DNA from: Actinoplanes sp. TFC3
Lineage (GTDB): Bacteria > Actinomycetota > Actinomycetes > Mycobacteriales > Micromonosporaceae
Direction of reading: 5' to 3'
Assembly (NCBI RefSeq): GCF_001553785.1
Contig: NZ_LOJP01000001.1
Location: 2,207,924-2,264,886 of the forward strand
DNA length: 56,963 nt
Below the pieces are notes generated by a model. It was not told the DNA's origin and did no database searches. It was given only the letters and a program-made list of their open reading frames with translations. Of this stretch, positions 52,881 to 56,963 are shown in pieces. The translations under genes were made by a program, and so were the position numbers. Every line of letters begins with the position of its first letter. Within the stretch, counting starts at the first letter, position 1.

Positions 52881-55800
52881 GCCGCGTCCCGCACGTCCGG
52901 GTCGGGGTGGGTGCGCAGACCCAGCAGCAGCTCCCGCCACGCGACCGGCCAGCCGAACGAGGCACCCGGCTGGACCAGCGCCACCGCCGCCAGCCCACCG
53001 GCCAGGTCACCCCGCGCGGCCAGGGCGCTCACTGTCGAGCGCAGCACCGCCGGGTCGATGAACTCGGGCAGTTCGCGCAGGCGTGACCCGATGAGCTCGG
53101 CAGCTTGCACGGCCAGCGCCGGCCGGTGAGCACATCGATCAGCCACCTCCGGCAGGTTGTCCAGCCGCCCCAGGCCGATCAGCATCGTGACCGCCAACGC
53201 GGTGAATTCCGCGTGCCCGGCCAGCCCGTGCGCCGAGTCGACGAACGGCCGCCGGTCCTGGCTGACCGAGGCGGTGCGCGACCAGCCGATGACGCCACGG
53301 GCCAGGGTTTCCAGGCGGCGGCGGGCCGGGCGGTCCGAAGCCGGGCCGCCCGGGTCGTCATCGGCCGCGTCGCGCTCGATGAGGCGGGCGAACGTCGCAT
53401 CCAGGCCGGTGCCGTTCAGCGCCGGGATCAAGCTGGTCAACTGGACCGGCAGCAGCGGCTCACCCAGATCGGTGAGCCGCTGCTGGACAAGCTCGGCCGT
53501 GCCGGTGGTCCACCGCGCCCAGGACGGCAATTGAGCGAACGCGGCGCGCCGGATCTCCCGGTCGTCGGCGCGGCACGCCGTCTTGATCAACTCGGCGTAC
53601 TGCTGCCGGAAACGCTCGGGAATGCCCCATGGCGTCGCGGCGAGCACGGCCCGGCGATCCTCCCGCGAGCCGGGCGACGTCAAGATCAGCCAGCTGTCGG
53701 GGTCGGCGAGGCGTTGGCGTGCGGCCGAGACGATCGCTGCGCGCACATCACGATGCGTGCCGATTTCCCGGTACGTCCGCAGCAGCACCCCCATCACCCC
53801 GGGCGGCCCCAGCCGCGCAAGCAGCCGGGCTGCCTCCTTGCGGCTGGTTACCTTCACCGACTCCCCGGTCAGCACCGCACCCAGCAGCGCCGGCAACGTC
53901 GACGGCGCCACGAAGCGAGCCGCGCGCCCAGCCGAATACAGCGCCACCCGCGCCCGGTCCCCACCGGCGTACCGCAGCAGCACCGGCAACGCCTCATCCG
54001 GGCGATCCGACCACGCCAGCGCCGCCAGCGCCGCCTCGGCAATGACCACCTCGGACGCGTCGACATACCGCAGCACCAGTTCGCGTCCCAGCACTGGCAC
54101 CCGCGCCGCCGCGTGGATCGCTGTCGCCCGGTGCCACACCTCAGCTCCCGCATCGGTGATGACCCGCTTCAGCAACGCCAGGTAGGCCGCCTGCTGACGC
54201 GGCAGCCAGCGCTCCAGATGCTGGGCATACTGCGGCACCCAGCGCACCTTGCGGTCCACGAACCGCCCGCGCGGGGCCTTGTCCAGCACCCGGTCCAGCA
54301 GATCGGTGCGGGTGCTGCACAGCGTGTGCCACACCTCGGCGAAGGTCACCGTCGACGAGTCAAGGTTGAGCACCTCGGCCACCCGGTCCGCCCGGCCGTG
54401 CGGATTCTCCAGCCACAGGTGGATGGCTTGGCGTACCACCGGCTCCTGCCGCGCCCCGATCGCCTCGCGCAGCATGGCTTGCAGCACCGGAACGTTCCAG
54501 GCCCGCTTGCCCAGCGCCGCGGTGAGCGCGAACAGCGGCCCGTACCGGCCCCGGTCCACGCCCGCCCGGACCCACGGTCGTAGCCGGTCGACCACCTCGT
54601 GCTCCTGGCCCCGGCGCAGCACCGTGTCGAACCGGCGCAGCACCGGCACACTCGACCCGCTGCTGATCAGGTCGATCGCCAGCAACGCCCAGTCCCGCAA
54701 CGCCGGCTCGCCGACGTGGTGCTGCAACGTATCAGCGGCCAGCGTGCTCAACGCCGCCATGCTCGCCGCCGAGGCATCGCGCGCCTCCACCGCGTCGGTC
54801 ACAATGGCGGTCAATCCATCGGCCGTGTCCGCGCTCAGCAGCCGGGCCACACCGGCGAGCGCGGTGAGCGCTGCCGCCCGTACCGGATCCTGCTCGTTGC
54901 GCAACCGCCTCAGCCGAGCGACAACCTCGGCCACCACCCGCGGATCGCGCGACCGTCGCGCCGCATCCACCAGCAGCCGGTACGCCCGCGCCCGCTCCTC
55001 AGCATCGCTCGAACGCAGCGCGCTTTCCAGCGCCGCCGCCGCCTCCGGCCAGGCCAGAAATGAACTCCACAGCAGCACCAGCCACTCTTCGTCGCGGGTC
55101 TGCTTGAGCCCCAGCACCCGGGTCGCCTCCCGGATCCGCACCGCAGCGGGCAGCACCTCGATCACCTGCGGCGTCGGCACCAGCACGGCGGTATCCACCT
55201 CGGCCAGCGCGGCGTCGTACAGCTCCCCACGCCGAGCCGGGGCCACGGCGTCGAGCAGCGCGGCCAGGCTTCGCGGGTGGTCGTGCAGGCGCTGCGCGAG
55301 CGGGGCGAGGTCGGCGACCGGCAGCGTGGCGAGCCGGCGCAGGAGGGCGGGAGACAGCTGCGTGCGGCGCAACCAGGCCGCGCGGGCCGGGGCGAGGAGC
55401 AAAGCCAGGACCCGGTGCGGGCTGAAAGCGGCAATTTTCCCGTACGCGGTGAGCGCGCCGGGCAGCGTCTGGTCGGGCGCATACCGCTCCAGCAGACCGA
55501 GCACGGCTTCCGGGTCGCACTGCAGGACGGCGGTGGCCAGGTTGGCCCAGATGCGGTTGCGATGCTCGGGGGCGGCGGCTTCGAGCCGGGTTCCGGTCCG
55601 CTCCAGCAGCAGACCGGGGTGGCGTCGCACGAGTCGCTCGGGGTTGAGGGCGTGTTCGAGGTCGGGGAGCTTTGTTCGTACCGTGGGGGGACTGCAGGCG
55701 GGAAGCAGAGCCGCAGCTTCACTGTCACCGTGCGCGGCACGGACCTGCTCGAAGATCGCGTCGGCGAGGGCTGGGGCTTGCAAGGAACGGAGCGTGCGGT

Positions 55801-56236
55801 AGATGCGGCGGCGGTGGGCGGCCGGCAGGTCGGTCAGGTCGGGGATTTCGGTGCTTGTTCCTCGGTGGGGGCTTTCCGCGCTTGTTCGCAGGGCGGCGCT
55901 GATGGCGCTGGCGCGGATGCTCGGCTGCTGATCCTGGGTGGCGCCGCGGATGCCGTCGTCGTCTCGGGTGGCCATCGCGATGACGAGCGCGAGCCCGCGT
56001 TCGTAGGGTCCCTGTTCGCGCAGCTCAGCGCCGACGAAGGCGGCATGCGTGTCCGATTTTGCCCAGGCGGCCAGATGGCGCATCCGGGCCGGGTACGACA
56101 GCGGGTCGAGCGCGGAGAGCAGGTTTTGGGTAGCGGCGAGCACGCGCAAGTGTCTCTCATCGGTGGCGCTTCCTGAGGGCTGGGCTTTGTGGGCGTGGCG
56201 CTTTGGCTGCGGGTGGGGCTTTGTGCCTGGCTGCAT
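52859..56236 (-). CDS. Large HEAT-repeat protein
   Basis: About 1125 residues, almost entirely alpha-helical HEAT/ARM-like repeats (for example RAAALTALAGVARLLSADTA, SEVVIAEAALAALAWSDRPD and GSREDRRAVLAATPWG). There is no signal peptide, membrane segment or catalytic motif. Such solenoids are protein-binding scaffolds. The start is uncertain: ATG 56236 precedes a stretch of His/Pro/Lys codons made of a 42-bp direct repeat, while a GTG at 56143 would begin at LAATQNLLSALDPLSYP, where the helical domain starts. It diverges from a partial gene at 56309 and its 3' end overlaps the SARP gene by 22 bp. Confidence 0.85.
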   Translation of the reverse strand: MQPGTKPHPQPKRHAHKAQPSGSATDERHLRVLAATQNLLSALDPLSYPARMRHLAAWAKSDTHAAFVGAELREQGPYERGLALVIAMATRDDDGIRGATQDQQPSIRASAISAALRTSAESPHRGTSTEIPDLTDLPAAHRRRIYRTLRSLQAPALADAIFEQVRAAHGDSEAAALLPACSPPTVRTKLPDLEHALNPERLVRRHPGLLLERTGTRLEAAAPEHRNRIWANLATAVLQCDPEAVLGLLERYAPDQTLPGALTAYGKIAAFSPHRVLALLLAPARAAWLRRTQLSPALLRRLATLPVADLAPLAQRLHDHPRSLAALLDAVAPARRGELYDAALAEVDTAVLVPTPQVIEVLPAAVRIREATRVLGLKQTRDEEWLVLLWSSFLAWPEAAAALESALRSSDAEERARAYRLLVDAARRSRDPRVVAEVVARLRRLRNEQDPVRAAALTALAGVARLLSADTADGLTAIVTDAVEARDASAASMAALSTLAADTLQHHVGEPALRDWALLAIDLISSGSSVPVLRRFDTVLRRGQEHEVVDRLRPWVRAGVDRGRYGPLFALTAALGKRAWNVPVLQAMLREAIGARQEPVVRQAIHLWLENPHGRADRVAEVLNLDSSTVTFAEVWHTLCSTRTDLLDRVLDKAPRGRFVDRKVRWVPQYAQHLERWLPRQQAAYLALLKRVITDAGAEVWHRATAIHAAARVPVLGRELVLRYVDASEVVIAEAALAALAWSDRPDEALPVLLRYAGGDRARVALYSAGRAARFVAPSTLPALLGAVLTGESVKVTSRKEAARLLARLGPPGVMGVLLRTYREIGTHRDVRAAIVSAARQRLADPDSWLILTSPGSREDRRAVLAATPWGIPERFRQQYAELIKTACRADDREIRRAAFAQLPSWARWTTGTAELVQQRLTDLGEPLLPVQLTSLIPALNGTGLDATFARLIERDAADDDPGGPASDRPARRRLETLARGVIGWSRTASVSQDRRPFVDSAHGLAGHAEFTALAVTMLIGLGRLDNLPEVADRCAHRPALAVQAAELIGSRLRELPEFIDPAVLRSTVSALAARGDLAGGLAAVALVQPGASFGWPVAWRELLLGLRTHPDPDVRDAAYAVDMS

Positions 56237-56257
56237 GTGGCGCTTTGGCTGCGGGTG
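56195..56257. repeat. 42-bp direct repeat near the HEAT gene start
   Basis: The 21-bp sequence at 56195-56215 recurs exactly at 56237-56257 (period 42 bp, 14 codons if translated). It covers the first codons or the leader of the HEAT-repeat gene, making its true start hard to decide. Confidence 0.7.
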
Positions 56258-56308
56258 AGGTGGGGGACCTGCCATCCTGGATGCCACGGCGGCCGTCGGG
56301 GGTGGGCG

Positions 56309-56963
56309 ATGACATCCGGTTCCGGCTCGGACCCGCACATGCTGGCGCTGCTGCGCGCGATGCGGCTGCGCCTGGCCGCCCCGGACGCCGCCGAAGCCGG
56401 CGCGGCCGACGTCGAAGCAGCCCTGGGCCCAGCCGCGGCTGCGGCGCCGCTGCATCCCGAAGAGCTGATGCACCCGCACTGGCCGGCCCACCACGAACTC
56501 CCGTCAGCCGAGCCCCCGGTACTACCGTCCGCGCACCCCTTCCGAGACCTGACGGCCGGAGGAGTGCCGCGCTTGGAACGCGAAAACGCCGAGGCGGGCG
56601 AAGCCGGCGGGGTACGCGCACGGCCGGGCGGAATCTCCGGGCGGCCCCGGGGCAGCTTGGGGCCGCTTCCCTCATCCCCACCCCCTGTTCCCGCTCCGCC
56701 TGTTGTTGCGCCGGGCGGCGGAGGTGTCACTCTTGGGCCCGTCCCTTCGGGGAGTACTCCGATCGTTGACGGGCCTGCGGTTGTCCGGCCGGCTGCCGGG
56801 GGCGGTCAGGGAGTGCCGGTTCGGGTGTCGGTGGCCGATTTTGATCCGGGCAGCTTGATGGACTTGCTGCCGGAGGACCTGGGGCCGGGTGCGGTGCGGG
56901 GGAATGGGACGGTTCCTGCTCATTTGCTGCCGCCCGGGTCCGCTCCGGGGGGTGGCTCTGGGG
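56309..56963 (+). CDS. Pro/Gly-rich protein of unknown function (partial, runs off window)
   Basis: From ATG 56309 the frame is open for 218 codons to the window end, with no stop. The N terminus HMLALLRAMRLRLAAPDAAE is helical. The rest is Ala/Pro/Gly-rich linker (PLPSSPPPVPAPPVVAPGGG) with one structured-looking block, VRVSVADFDPGSLMDLLPED. No signal peptide is visible. It diverges from the HEAT-repeat gene with 72 bp between ATGs, so the two may be functionally linked. I do not recognise the family. Confidence 0.7.
   Translation, partial: MTSGSGSDPHMLALLRAMRLRLAAPDAAEAGAADVEAALGPAAAAAPLHPEELMHPHWPAHHELPSAEPPVLPSAHPFRDLTAGGVPRLERENAEAGEAGGVRARPGGISGRPRGSLGPLPSSPPPVPAPPVVAPGGGGVTLGPVPSGSTPIVDGPAVVRPAAGGGQGVPVRVSVADFDPGSLMDLLPEDLGPGAVRGNGTVPAHLLPPGSAPGGGSG

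Noticed and set aside
53105..55802. Plus-strand frames of about 500 codons opposite the HEAT gene
   Set aside because: They are Arg/Ser/Pro-rich complements of the HEAT-repeat coding sequence, without any recognisable motif.

Overview
The window is very GC-rich, with GTG and TTG starts, strong third-position GC and many 4-bp start/stop overlaps. It carries a mabA-inhA pair, a [2Fe-2S]-type ferrochelatase, DUF3097, SARP and PucR regulators. This points to a filamentous actinobacterium, most likely of the Micromonosporaceae (Actinoplanes/Micromonospora type). That placement is inferred from gene content and was not tested by a search. No rRNA, tRNA, CRISPR array, insertion sequence or phage module was recognised.

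Layout. 1-4.4 kb: a bacterial-PH-domain pair and a small cysteine protein on the minus strand, divergent from a moxR-DUF58-VWA operon. 4.4-6.3 kb: a bidirectional terminator, a possible 28-residue membrane peptide, a shortened acyltransferase and a decayed DUF1023 hydrolase. 6.4-18 kb: the fatty-acid pair fabG/mabA-inhA, then a coiled-coil protein and a 2472-residue LPRTG-anchored repeat protein, which lie between inhA and hemH. The hemH start codon is buried in a perfect 12-bp hairpin. A HAD phosphatase follows. 18-25.4 kb: a Gly/Pro-rich lipoprotein, a TetM/OtrA-like ribosomal protection GTPase behind a short overlapping upstream ORF, a Nudix hydrolase, DUF3097, a short-chain dehydrogenase and a class C beta-lactamase-like hydrolase. 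25.4-33.7 kb: NfeD plus SPFH protein, a membrane protein, a broken DUF4037 gene, a SPOUT methyltransferase, GNAT, a PatB/MalY lyase, a DUF1996 protein, an ABM monooxygenase and a SEC-C protein. 33.8-35.8 kb: a gene graveyard with fragments of EAL, subtilisin-prodomain and SMI1/KNR4 genes beside two intact small genes. 35.8-39.7 kb: proline catabolism (PucR regulator, proline dehydrogenase, P5C dehydrogenase). 39.7-42.4 kb: a hydrolase, a frameshifted small gene, a conserved unknown, and a P-loop GTPase coupled to a 69-residue partner.

42.5-50.9 kb holds the most interesting system. It is a tight eight-gene operon: GT2, LPG_synthase_TM-type membrane protein, class III aminotransferase, NAD-dependent epimerase, UbiA/DPPR-synthase-like prenyltransferase, GT2, membrane-anchored EEP phosphoesterase and a third GT2. 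A SARP-family regulator (51.0-52.9 kb) follows directly. The set reads as a pathway that builds a polyprenyl-phosphate-linked, probably aminated sugar, flips it and transfers it to a glycan or lipid at the membrane. I do not recognise it as a described pathway. The window ends with a 1.1-kilo-residue HEAT-repeat protein (minus) and the start of a divergent Pro/Gly-rich protein cut by the window edge.

Several genes here are visibly decaying by single-base frameshifts and internal deletions (5.7-6.3, 27.9-28.5, 33.8-35.8 and 40.5-40.7 kb). The internal deletions cannot be ordinary sequencing errors, although any one single-base shift could be.
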